A DNA stretch of 64,000 bases from Trinickia dinghuensis. GTDB lineage: Bacteria; Pseudomonadota; Gammaproteobacteria; Burkholderiales; Burkholderiaceae. A program made the position numbers and the translations under genes. Positions 25,504 to 33,293 of the stretch are shown piece after piece. Under the pieces are notes generated by a model. The model searched no databases. It worked only from the letters and a program-made list of their open reading frames with translations, and was not told the origin of the DNA. The stretch is from the NCBI RefSeq assembly GCF_003367175.1, contig NZ_QRGA01000017.1:1-64000 (forward strand), written 5' to 3'. Every line of letters begins with the position of its first letter. Within the stretch, counting starts at the first letter, position 1.

Positions 25504-26547
25504 ATGAAGTTTTCGTTGTTCCTGCATATGGAGCGGTACGACGCGAAGACGTCGCATCGCGAACTGTTCGACCAGATGACCGAACTCGTGCAAATCGCCG
25601 AGCGCGGCGGGTTCGAAACCGCATGGATCGGCGAGCACCATGCGATGGAATTCACGATCGCGCCGAATCCGTTCGTCAATTTGTCGTATCTGGCCGCGAA
25701 GACCGAGCGCATTCGCCTCGGCACGGGCACGGTGATCGCCCCGTTCTGGCATCCGATCGCGCTGGCCGGCGAAGCGGGCATGGTGGATGTCGCCAGTAAT
25801 GGCCGGCTTGATTTGGGCATTGCGCGCGGTGCCTATTCGTTCGAGTACGAGCGTTTGCTGCCTGGACTCGATGCGATGAGTGCCGGCGCGCGGATGCGGG
25901 AACTCGTGCCGGCATTGCGGCAACTATTCAAAGGCGACTACGCGCATCAGGGCGAGTTTTGGTCGTGGCCTTCGTCGACGCCGGTGCCGCGTCCGATTCA
26001 GCAGCCGCATCCGCCGATGTGGCTCGCCGCGCGCGATCCGAACTCGCACGCGTTCGCCGTGGCCAATGGCTGCAACGTGCAAGTGACGTCGCTGGCATCG
26101 GGCGACGCGGAAGTCGTGAGCCTGATGGAGCGCTTCAACGCCGCATGTGCAGCGAACCCGCAGGTGCCGCGCCCCGAGGTCATGATGCTGATGCACACGT
26201 TCGTCGGTGCCGACGCCGCCGAAGTGGACGCGGCGGTCGAAGATCTCGCGCGCTTCTATCGCTACTTCAGCAAGTGGTTCAAGAACGAACGTCCGGTCGA
26301 GCAAGGCTTCATCGAGCCGCTCACGGACGCCGACGTCGAGATGTTCCCGCAGTACGCGTCGGAGAACATTCGCAAGAACCTCGTCATCGGCGAGCCGAAG
26401 CAAGTCATCGAGCGCCTGAAGCGCTACGAAGAACTCGGCTACGACCAATACAGTTTCTGGCTCGACAGCCACATGAGTTTCGAGCGCAAGCGCAAGTCGG
26501 TGGAGCTGTTCATCTCCGAGGTGATGCCGGCATTCGGCAAGCGTTGA
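25504..26547 (+). CDS. Luciferase-like (LLM class) flavin-dependent monooxygenase
   Basis: The 347-residue TIM-barrel protein starts MKFSLFLHMERYDA and has the LLM phrases GGFETAWIGEHHAMEF, LGTGTVIAPFWHPIALAGE and GRLDLGIARGAYSFEYER. Such enzymes use FMNH2 from a separate reductase, here the preceding gene. In the proposed pathway it would open the N-heterocycle, as TrgA/TrgB do with trigonelline in Acinetobacter baylyi. The start follows AGGAGATGAACCATC. Substrate assignment is inference from the gene set. Confidence 0.87.
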   Translation: MKFSLFLHMERYDAKTSHRELFDQMTELVQIAERGGFETAWIGEHHAMEFTIAPNPFVNLSYLAAKTERIRLGTGTVIAPFWHPIALAGEAGMVDVASNGRLDLGIARGAYSFEYERLLPGLDAMSAGARMRELVPALRQLFKGDYAHQGEFWSWPSSTPVPRPIQQPHPPMWLAARDPNSHAFAVANGCNVQVTSLASGDAEVVSLMERFNAACAANPQVPRPEVMMLMHTFVGADAAEVDAAVEDLARFYRYFSKWFKNERPVEQGFIEPLTDADVEMFPQYASENIRKNLVIGEPKQVIERLKRYEELGYDQYSFWLDSHMSFERKRKSVELFISEVMPAFGKR

Positions 26548-26588
26548 TATCGAGCCTTCGGGCAATCTCACGCAAGGAGCGGCTTGAA

Positions 26589-28061
26589 ATGTTGCAACGG
26601 TTTCAGCAGTACATCGACGGTACGTTCGAGCATGCCGCGAACGAATTCGACAGCGTCGATCCGTCCAATGGGAACGTATGGGCGCGTATGCCGGCCGCGT
26701 GCGCGGAAGACGTCGATCGCGCGGTGCGCGCGGCGCATCGCGCGCTGAACGATTCCGCATGGGCGAATCTCACGGCCAGCGCGCGCGGCAAGCTGCTCTA
26801 TCGGCTGGCCGAGTTGATCGAACGGGACGCGCCGCGTCTGGCCGAACTCGAAACGCGCGACACGGGCAAGATCATCCGCGAAACGCGCAGCCAGATCGGT
26901 TATGTGGCCGAGTACTACCGCTATTACGCGGGCATCGCCGACAAGATTCAAGGCGCTTGGCTGCCCGTCGACAAACCCGACATGGAAGTGACGCTGCGCC
27001 GTGAACCGGTGGGCGTGGTCGCGGCCATCGTGCCTTGGAATTCGCAGCTGTTCTTGTCAGCTGTGAAGGTCGGCCCCGCGCTCGCGGCGGGTTGCACGGT
27101 CGTGCTCAAGGCGTCCGAAGACGGTCCCGCGCCATTGCTCGAATTCGCGCGGCTCGTGCATGAAGCCGGTATTCCGAAGGGTGTCGTCAATATCGTGACC
27201 GGCTTCGGCAACGATTGCGGCCGTACGTTGACGAGCCATCCGCTCGTCTCCCGTATCGCTTTCACGGGCGGGCCGGAAACCGCGCGCCATGTCGTTCGCA
27301 ATTCGGCCGACAACCTTGCCGCGATGTCGCTCGAACTCGGCGGTAAGTCGCCCGTGCTCGTCTTTGACGACGCCGATCTCGAGAGCACCTGCAATGCCGT
27401 GATCGCCGGCATTTTCGCGGCGACGGGGCAAAGCTGCGTGGCAGGTTCGCGGCTCATCGTGCAGCGCGGTATTCACGACGCGCTCGTCGAGCGTTTGACC
27501 GCTCGCGCAAAAGCGATTCGTATCGGCGATCCGCAAGACATGGCGACCGAGATGGGGCCGCTCGCGACGCGGCGTCAGCTCGACCATATCCATCGGGTAT
27601 TGGAAGCGAGCGTCGAAGCCGGCGGCCGCATCGTCACCGGTGGGACGCAGCCCGAAGGAACGGTTGCGGGCCACTACTTCTTGCCCACGATCGTCGACTG
27701 CCCGAATTCGAAAGTGCCCAGCGTGATGGAGGAACTGTTCGGCCCCGTGCTCAGCGTCGTCACGTTCGATACGGAAGCCGACGCCGTCGCGCTCGCGAAC
27801 GACACGCGATACGGCCTTGCCTCGGGCGTGTTTACGCGCGATCTGACGCGCGCGCATCGGCTCACGCGTGCGCTGCGCGCCGGAATCGTCTGGGTCAACA
27901 CCTATCGCGCGGTCTCGCCGATCGTGCCGTTCGGCGGATACGGCTTGAGCGGCCTCGGCCGGGAAGGCGGGCTCGAGGCGGTACTCGAGTACACGCGGAC
28001 GAAATCCGTCTGGATCCGCACGTCGGACGAGCCGATCGCCGACCCGTTCGTGATGCGTTGA
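26589..28061 (+). CDS. NAD(P)-dependent aldehyde dehydrogenase
   Basis: The 490-residue protein has IVPWNSQLFLSAVKVGPALA and VVLKASEDGPAP for cofactor binding, the general-base Glu in MSLELGGKSPVLVFDDAD and the nucleophile Cys in ATGQSCVAGSRL. ATG 26589 follows AAGGAGC; the frame upstream only shadows the oxygenase gene. In this operon it probably oxidises an aldehyde or lactol made by ring opening, matching TrgD of trigonelline catabolism. It is distinct from the succinate-semialdehyde dehydrogenase at 33294. Confidence 0.88.
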   Translation: MLQRFQQYIDGTFEHAANEFDSVDPSNGNVWARMPAACAEDVDRAVRAAHRALNDSAWANLTASARGKLLYRLAELIERDAPRLAELETRDTGKIIRETRSQIGYVAEYYRYYAGIADKIQGAWLPVDKPDMEVTLRREPVGVVAAIVPWNSQLFLSAVKVGPALAAGCTVVLKASEDGPAPLLEFARLVHEAGIPKGVVNIVTGFGNDCGRTLTSHPLVSRIAFTGGPETARHVVRNSADNLAAMSLELGGKSPVLVFDDADLESTCNAVIAGIFAATGQSCVAGSRLIVQRGIHDALVERLTARAKAIRIGDPQDMATEMGPLATRRQLDHIHRVLEASVEAGGRIVTGGTQPEGTVAGHYFLPTIVDCPNSKVPSVMEELFGPVLSVVTFDTEADAVALANDTRYGLASGVFTRDLTRAHRLTRALRAGIVWVNTYRAVSPIVPFGGYGLSGLGREGGLEAVLEYTRTKSVWIRTSDEPIADPFVMR

Positions 28062-28149
28062 GCGAAGGCATCGAAGGCATCGAACGCGATCGATACGGCC
28101 AAGCAACGCAGGCCACCCACGCAAGCGCTTGAAAAGGAGAGGAGTCGGC

Positions 28150-28464
28150 ATGTTCTACGAAATTCGCACGTACCGCATCAAGACGGGCGCGGTGCCTGCC
28201 TATCTGAAGCTCGTGGAGGAGGAAGGCATCGAGCTGCAGAAGCGTTACTTGGGTCAGTTGGTCGGCTACTTCCATTCGGAAATCGGCCCGCTGAACCAGA
28301 TCGTTCATATCTGGGCTTATCCGAGTCTGGACGAACGCGAGCGCCGCCGTGCGGCGCTCGCCGACGATCCGGGCTGGCGCGTCTTCGCGCCGAAGATCCA
28401 AGCGCTGATGGAAGAAATGGAAAACAAGATCATGAGGCCGGCTGCTTTCTCGCCGCTCAAATGA
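28150..28464 (+). CDS. NIPSNAP-family protein
   Basis: The 104-residue protein begins MFYEIRTYRIKTGAVPAYL, the classic NIPSNAP opening, and has GYFHSEIGPLNQIVHIWAY and WRVFAPKIQALM. It is a ferredoxin-like alpha/beta fold often found singly in catabolic operons; no catalytic role is settled. GGAG precedes the ATG. It separates the enzymes from the transporter genes of the operon. Confidence 0.87.
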   Translation: MFYEIRTYRIKTGAVPAYLKLVEEEGIELQKRYLGQLVGYFHSEIGPLNQIVHIWAYPSLDERERRRAALADDPGWRVFAPKIQALMEEMENKIMRPAAFSPLK

Positions 28465-28533
28465 AGCTACGGCAATGCAATGGGTACGCGGACATCGCGG
28501 TTCGATGATTCAAAAACGATTCAGGAGACAAGC

Positions 28534-29565
28534 ATGAACAGCAAGAGCGTTTTTCATAAGGCGGCACTGATCGCGGTATGCGCGACCGCGTTTGCCGCAG
28601 CCGGCGCGCAGGCTGCCGATTCGATCGTCTTCACGAGCTGGGGCGGCACGACGCAATCGTCGCAGGACAAGGATTGGGCGAAGCCCTTTACGAAGGCGAC
28701 GGGCATCAACGTCATGATGGACGGCCCGACCGACTACGGCAAGCTCAAGGCCATGGTCGACAGCGGCAACGTGAATTGGGACGTTGTCGACGTGGAAGGC
28801 GATTTCGCCTACGCCGCGCAGAAAGCCGGCCTGATCGAGCCGATCGACTATTCGGTCGTCAAGAAGGCCGATCTCGATCCGCGCTTCACGTCGCCCGATG
28901 CGGTCGGCAGCTTCTACTACTCGTTCGTGCTCGGCTACAACAAGTCGTCGTTCAAGGGGGCACAGCCGTCGACATGGGCCGACCTGTTCGACACGAAGCG
29001 CTTCCCCGGCAAGCGCACGTTCTACAAGTGGTCGGCGCCCGGCGTGCTCGAAATCGCGCTGCTGGCCGACGGCGTGCCGCCGAACAAGCTCTATCCGCTC
29101 GATCTCGACCGCGCGTTCAAGAAGCTCGACACGATCAAGAGCGATATCGTCTGGTGGAGCGGCGGCGCTCAGTCGCAGCAATTGCTCGCTTCGGGCGAAG
29201 CCCCGATCGGCATGTTCTGGAACGGACGGTTGCATGCGCTCGAACAGACGGGCGTGCCCGTCGGCATTTCGTGGAACCAAAACCTTACGGCCGCCGACAT
29301 GCTCGTGATTCCGAAGGGCGCGAAGCACCGGGCAGAAGCGATGAAATACCTCGCCGCCGCCACGAGCGCCGATGCGCAGGCGAAGTTCGCCGCCGATACC
29401 GGATATGCGCCGATCAACGTGAAATCGCCTTCGCTGATGCCGGCGGCGGTCGCCAAGACGCTGCCCGATCAGTACAAGCAGTCGCAGATCGACCTCGACA
29501 TGAAGTACTGGGCGGAGCATCGCGACGAGATCGCGAAGCGCTGGTACGCCTGGCAATCGAAGTAG
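28534..29565 (+). CDS. Polyamine-type ABC transporter substrate-binding protein
   Basis: The 343-residue protein has a Sec signal peptide (about 1-27, ending AGAQA) and the PotD-like opening DSIVFTSWGGTTQSSQDKDW. It also has the periplasmic-binding phrases WDVVDVEGDFAYAAQKAGLI and VWWSGGAQSQQLLASGEAPIGM. ATG 28534 follows CAGGAGA. It precedes two permeases and an ATPase, so the importer is complete. This family often carries cationic or quaternary-amine solutes, which fits an N-methylpyridinium substrate. Confidence 0.88.
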   Translation: MNSKSVFHKAALIAVCATAFAAAGAQAADSIVFTSWGGTTQSSQDKDWAKPFTKATGINVMMDGPTDYGKLKAMVDSGNVNWDVVDVEGDFAYAAQKAGLIEPIDYSVVKKADLDPRFTSPDAVGSFYYSFVLGYNKSSFKGAQPSTWADLFDTKRFPGKRTFYKWSAPGVLEIALLADGVPPNKLYPLDLDRAFKKLDTIKSDIVWWSGGAQSQQLLASGEAPIGMFWNGRLHALEQTGVPVGISWNQNLTAADMLVIPKGAKHRAEAMKYLAAATSADAQAKFAADTGYAPINVKSPSLMPAAVAKTLPDQYKQSQIDLDMKYWAEHRDEIAKRWYAWQSK

Positions 29566-29645
29566 TCGATGTATCGACGTAGTCGAAGTGCTCGACGTGG
29601 GCTCGCCGCCAGGCGAGTCTCACATCGTCCGTATCGGGAGTCACC

Positions 29646-30533
29646 ATGCCTAACGTACTAAGTTCCGTCGCGCACCCAGCCGCGCGGCCGCACCGCCGGC
29701 GGCGCGATTGGCGCAGCATTCGCCTGCTCGCGCCGGCGCTGCTGCTGCTCGTGATTTTCTTTCTGCTGCCCGTGCTGTCGCTGCTGCTGCGCAGCGTGCT
29801 CGAGCCGACGCTCGGTTTGCAGAACTATACGCAACTGCTCGGTTCGACGACGTACCTGCGCGTCTTCGGCAACACGTTTCTCGTGGCCACCGTCGTGACG
29901 GTCGTGACCGTCGCGATCGGTTTCCCGACGGCGTGGCTGCTGGCGATCGCACCGCGCAAGGTGAGCTCTCTCTTGTTCGCGATTCTGCTGTTGTCGATGT
30001 GGACGAACTTGCTGGCCCGCACGTTCGCGTGGATGGTGCTGCTCCAAGCGACGGGGCCGATCAACCGGATGCTGATGGCGCTCGGCATCATCAGTCAGCC
30101 GCTGACGCTCGTGAACAACCTCATCGGGGTGACGATCGGCATGACGTACATCATGTTGCCGTTTCTCGTGATGCCGCTGCATGCGACGCTGCGCAGCATC
30201 GATCCGTCGACGCTGCGGGCGGCGGCGATCTGCGGGGCGAGCCGCTGGCAGGCGTTCTGGCGCGTGCTGGTGCCGCTCGCGATGCCGGGCATCGCGTCGG
30301 GCGCGTTGATGGTGTTCGTGATGGCGCTCGGTTACTTCGTGACGCCCGCATTGCTTGGCGGCCCTTCGTACATGATGCTCGCCGAACTGATCGCGCAGCT
30401 CGTGCAGGAACTGCTGAACTGGGGGCTTGCGGGGGCGGCTGCATTCGTGCTGCTTGCCGTGACGCTTTCGCTCTATGCGCTGCAGTTGCGGTTTACCAGC
30501 GGCGCAAAAGCAAGCATTGGGGGAGGGCGCTGA
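29646..30533 (+). CDS. ABC transporter permease (PotB type)
   Basis: The 295-residue protein has an N-terminal basic stretch, about six membrane segments and the cytosolic EAA-type loop LRAAAICGASRWQAFWRVLVPLAMPGI, which docks to the ATPase. It belongs to the polyamine/2-aminoethylphosphonate permease group. It ends just before an intergenic repeat, which separates it from its partner permease. Confidence 0.87.
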   Translation: MPNVLSSVAHPAARPHRRRRDWRSIRLLAPALLLLVIFFLLPVLSLLLRSVLEPTLGLQNYTQLLGSTTYLRVFGNTFLVATVVTVVTVAIGFPTAWLLAIAPRKVSSLLFAILLLSMWTNLLARTFAWMVLLQATGPINRMLMALGIISQPLTLVNNLIGVTIGMTYIMLPFLVMPLHATLRSIDPSTLRAAAICGASRWQAFWRVLVPLAMPGIASGALMVFVMALGYFVTPALLGGPSYMMLAELIAQLVQELLNWGLAGAAAFVLLAVTLSLYALQLRFTSGAKASIGGGR

Positions 30534-30538
30534 GATGA

Positions 30539-30616
30539 AACGACCCCCACGCTCACTAACGTTCGCTGCCCCCCGAGGGGGCGCCAGCCTCCTTTGGGGC
30601 GGCCCGGCAGGAGGCT
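30539..30616. repeat. Burkholderiales-type intergenic repeat with two hairpins
   Basis: The 78-base spacer between the two permease genes holds a C/G-rich element of the kind scattered through Burkholderiales genomes (CCCCCACGCTCACTAACG and CTGCCCCCCGAGGGGGCG). It forms a GCCCCC/GGGGGC hairpin at 30568-30582 and an 8-bp inverted repeat AGCCTCCT 30586-30593 / AGGAGGCT 30609-30616. The right arm contains the AGGAGG ribosome site of the second permease, whose ATG is at 30620. Confidence 0.78.
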
Positions 30617-30619
30617 GAC

Positions 30620-31414
30620 ATGTTGCTCGATTTCGACCGCCTAGGCGCGTTGCGCTGGGCATTGATGACGGTGGGCGGTGCCGTCGCGCTGTTCCTGCTG
30701 CTGCCGATCGCGTTCATCGTCGCGCTTTCGTTCGGCGATTCGCAGTGGCTGATCTTCCCGCCGCCCGGTTGGACGCTGGAGTGGTATCGCCAGCTCTTTA
30801 CCGATCCGGGTTGGATCGGCTCGCTGCTGACGAGCGCCGAGCTTGCGGTCACCGTCACGTTCTTCTCCGTCTTGATCGGTCTGCTCGCCTCGCTCGCGCT
30901 CGTGCGCGGCAAGTTCCGCGGACGCGGCGCGGTGCAGGCGTTCTTCCTCACGCCGATGGTGCTGCCCGTCGTCGTGCTAGCGGTGGCGCTGTATGCCTTC
31001 ACCTTGCGTGTCGGCTTGAACGGCACGATGGTGGGCTTTGTCATCGGCCATCTGATCATTGCGTTGCCGTTCTCGATCATCTCGATCAGCAACTCGCTGG
31101 CGAGCTTCGACACGGCGCTCGAAGATGCCGCGCTCGTCTGCGGCGCGTCGCCGCTCGAAGTGAAGCTGCGCGTGACGTTGCCCGCGATCAAGCTCGGACT
31201 TTTCGCGGCAGCCATCTTCTCGTTCCTCGCGTCGTGGGACGAAGTGGTCGTGTCGATCTTCATGGCGAGCCCGACCTTGCAAACGCTGCCGGTGCGCATC
31301 TGGACCACGCTTCAGCAAGACCTGACGCCGGTCGTTGCGGCGGCGTCCTCGTTGCTCGTGGGCTTGACGACGGTATTGATGGTGGCCGGCGCGCTGTTGC
31401 GCCGCGCCCGATGA
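30620..31414 (+). CDS. ABC transporter permease (PotC type)
   Basis: The 264-residue protein has about six membrane segments and the EAA loop ALEDAALVCGASPLEVKLRV. It pairs with the PotB-type permease. The ribosome site AGGAGG lies inside the inverted repeat upstream, so its translation may depend on hairpin opening. The ATPase gene follows 16 bases later. Confidence 0.88.
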   Translation: MLLDFDRLGALRWALMTVGGAVALFLLLPIAFIVALSFGDSQWLIFPPPGWTLEWYRQLFTDPGWIGSLLTSAELAVTVTFFSVLIGLLASLALVRGKFRGRGAVQAFFLTPMVLPVVVLAVALYAFTLRVGLNGTMVGFVIGHLIIALPFSIISISNSLASFDTALEDAALVCGASPLEVKLRVTLPAIKLGLFAAAIFSFLASWDEVVVSIFMASPTLQTLPVRIWTTLQQDLTPVVAAASSLLVGLTTVLMVAGALLRRAR

Positions 31415-31430
31415 ATGAGGTGAACCAGCC

Positions 31431-32522
31431 ATGACTGCTGCATTTCTGCAAATCCAGCGCCTGCGCAAGACATACGACGACGTGGTCGCGATCGATCAAG
31501 TGTCGTTGGACGTGCGCAAGGGCGAATTCATGACGTTTCTCGGGCCGTCGGGCTCGGGCAAGAGCACGACGCTCTATATCGTCGCGGGCTTCCAGGAGCC
31601 GACCGAGGGGCGTGTCCTGCTCGACGGCAAGCCGTTGCTGTCCGTGGCGCCGAACAAGCGCAACATCGGCATGGTGTTCCAGCGATACACGTTGTTTCCG
31701 CACCTGACCGTCGGCGAGAACGTCGCGTTTCCGCTGCGTGTGCGTCGTCGTCCCGATGCCGAGGTGAAGGCGAAGGTCGAACAGATGCTCAAGCTCGTGC
31801 ATTTGGCCGAATGCCGCGATCGGATGCCGGCTCAGTTGTCCGGCGGCCAGCAGCAGCGCGTCGCGATTGCCCGCGCGTTGGCCTACGATCCGCCCGTCTT
31901 GCTGATGGACGAGCCGCTCTCCGCGCTCGACAAGAAGCTGCGCGAGGAGATTCAGCTCGAGCTGCGCCGCATTCACCAGGAGACGGGCGTGACGATTCTC
32001 TACGTCACGCATGATCAGGAGGAGGCACTGCGCCTGTCGGACCGCATTGCCGTTTTCAACAAGGGCGGCATCGAACAAGTCGGCACGGGCGAGGAGCTGT
32101 ACGCCAACCCGGCGTCGCGTTTCGTCGCGAGCTTTATCGGCAATTCGAATTTCCTTCCGATGAAGGTCACCGCGAACGGCGACGGCGGCATGAGCGGCGT
32201 GTTCCCGAACGGCCATGCCGTGGCGGCGGCCGGACACGGTCCGGCACTCACGGCCGGCGACGACGGCGCGCTCATGATTCGCCCGGAGCAGATGCGCATT
32301 CGCGCGTTGCAAAGCGCGAAGGGGGAGGCCGGGTTGCCAGTCACCGTGCGCGATATTACGTATCTCGGCGACGCGATGCATTACGCGGTGGACACGCCCT
32401 GGCAGCAGGAGATCTCGATCCGGATGCCGGCGGCCCGTCGTCACGACAGCGGGCTGTCGATCGGCACGCAAGCATTCGTCGAATGGGATGCACGCGACGC
32501 GCGTGTGTTCGCGGGCGCATGA
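31431..32522 (+). CDS. ABC transporter ATP-binding protein (PotA type)
   Basis: The 363-residue protein has Walker A GPSGSGKST near residue 38, the signature LSGGQQQRVAIARAL, Walker B VLLMDEPLSALD and the switch His in YVTHDQEEAL. A C-terminal TOBE regulatory domain from about 280 (ALMIRPEQMRI, VRDITYLGDAMHY) identifies the polyamine/sulfate importer subgroup. It powers the importer formed with the two permeases and the binding protein. Confidence 0.92.
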   Translation: MTAAFLQIQRLRKTYDDVVAIDQVSLDVRKGEFMTFLGPSGSGKSTTLYIVAGFQEPTEGRVLLDGKPLLSVAPNKRNIGMVFQRYTLFPHLTVGENVAFPLRVRRRPDAEVKAKVEQMLKLVHLAECRDRMPAQLSGGQQQRVAIARALAYDPPVLLMDEPLSALDKKLREEIQLELRRIHQETGVTILYVTHDQEEALRLSDRIAVFNKGGIEQVGTGEELYANPASRFVASFIGNSNFLPMKVTANGDGGMSGVFPNGHAVAAAGHGPALTAGDDGALMIRPEQMRIRALQSAKGEAGLPVTVRDITYLGDAMHYAVDTPWQQEISIRMPAARRHDSGLSIGTQAFVEWDARDARVFAGA

Positions 32523-32538
32523 CGAGACAGATCCGGAC

Positions 32539-33270
32539 ATGAGCGATGCACTGCCTTCCCTGAAAGTCGAGCGCCGGACGACGACGCTGCGCGAACTCGC
32601 GCTGGAGAAGATGCGCACGGCGATTCTCGAAGCGCATTTCCAACCCGGCGAGCGGCTGGTCGAGCGCTCCCTATGCGAAGGGCTCGGCGTGAGCCGCACG
32701 GTCGTGCGCGAGGTGCTGCGGCATCTCGAAGCCGAGGGCCTGGTCGATTCGATTCCGAATCAAGGACCGATCGTCGCCGTGATCGACTCGGAGACGGCCT
32801 CGCAGATCTATGAGATTCGAGCGTTGCTGGAAGGCGATGCTGCGATGGCCTGCGCGCGGCATGCCGACGAAGCCGTGGTGTCGCGGCTTGCCGAGTGCGT
32901 CGCGCGCATCGAGCGTGCGTTCGAGGAGCGTGACCATCAGAGCGTCCGGGAACTGACGACGTCGTTCTACGAGGCGATGTTCCATGGCGGCGATAGAAAC
33001 GTCGCCTGGGAGATCGTGCAGACGTTGAACGCACGGATCAACCGTCTGCGCGCGATGACGATCGCTTCCGAGGACCGTGGACGTCAGGCCGTTGCCGAAA
33101 TGAGCCTCATCCTCGACGCGATCCGTTGCCGCGATCCCAGGCGCGCTCGAGACGCCGCGACGGCTCACGTGGCGCGCGTGGCGGTGATCGCCGCGCAACT
33201 GCTGCAGCAAAGCGATGAGCAGCAGGCCTCGAACGCGCCCAACGAATCGACCGGCTGCGCAACGTTCTGA
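32539..33270 (+). CDS. GntR-family regulator with FCD domain (second copy)
   Basis: The 243-residue protein has a winged helix (ALEKMRTAILEAHFQPGERL, GLGVSRTVVREVLRHLEAEG) and an FCD domain (IYEIRALLEGDAAM, ELTTSFYEAMFHGG, AATAHVARVAV). It is a paralogue of the regulator at 21984 and lies at the other end of the operon, 16 bases after the ATPase gene. It may sense a different intermediate, or the two may compete for the TGGTAT-CCA sites. ATG 32539 is chosen by alignment with the paralogue. Confidence 0.9.
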   Translation: MSDALPSLKVERRTTTLRELALEKMRTAILEAHFQPGERLVERSLCEGLGVSRTVVREVLRHLEAEGLVDSIPNQGPIVAVIDSETASQIYEIRALLEGDAAMACARHADEAVVSRLAECVARIERAFEERDHQSVRELTTSFYEAMFHGGDRNVAWEIVQTLNARINRLRAMTIASEDRGRQAVAEMSLILDAIRCRDPRRARDAATAHVARVAVIAAQLLQQSDEQQASNAPNESTGCATF

Positions 33271-33293
33271 AATTGCTTTTTTAAAGGTTTTTC

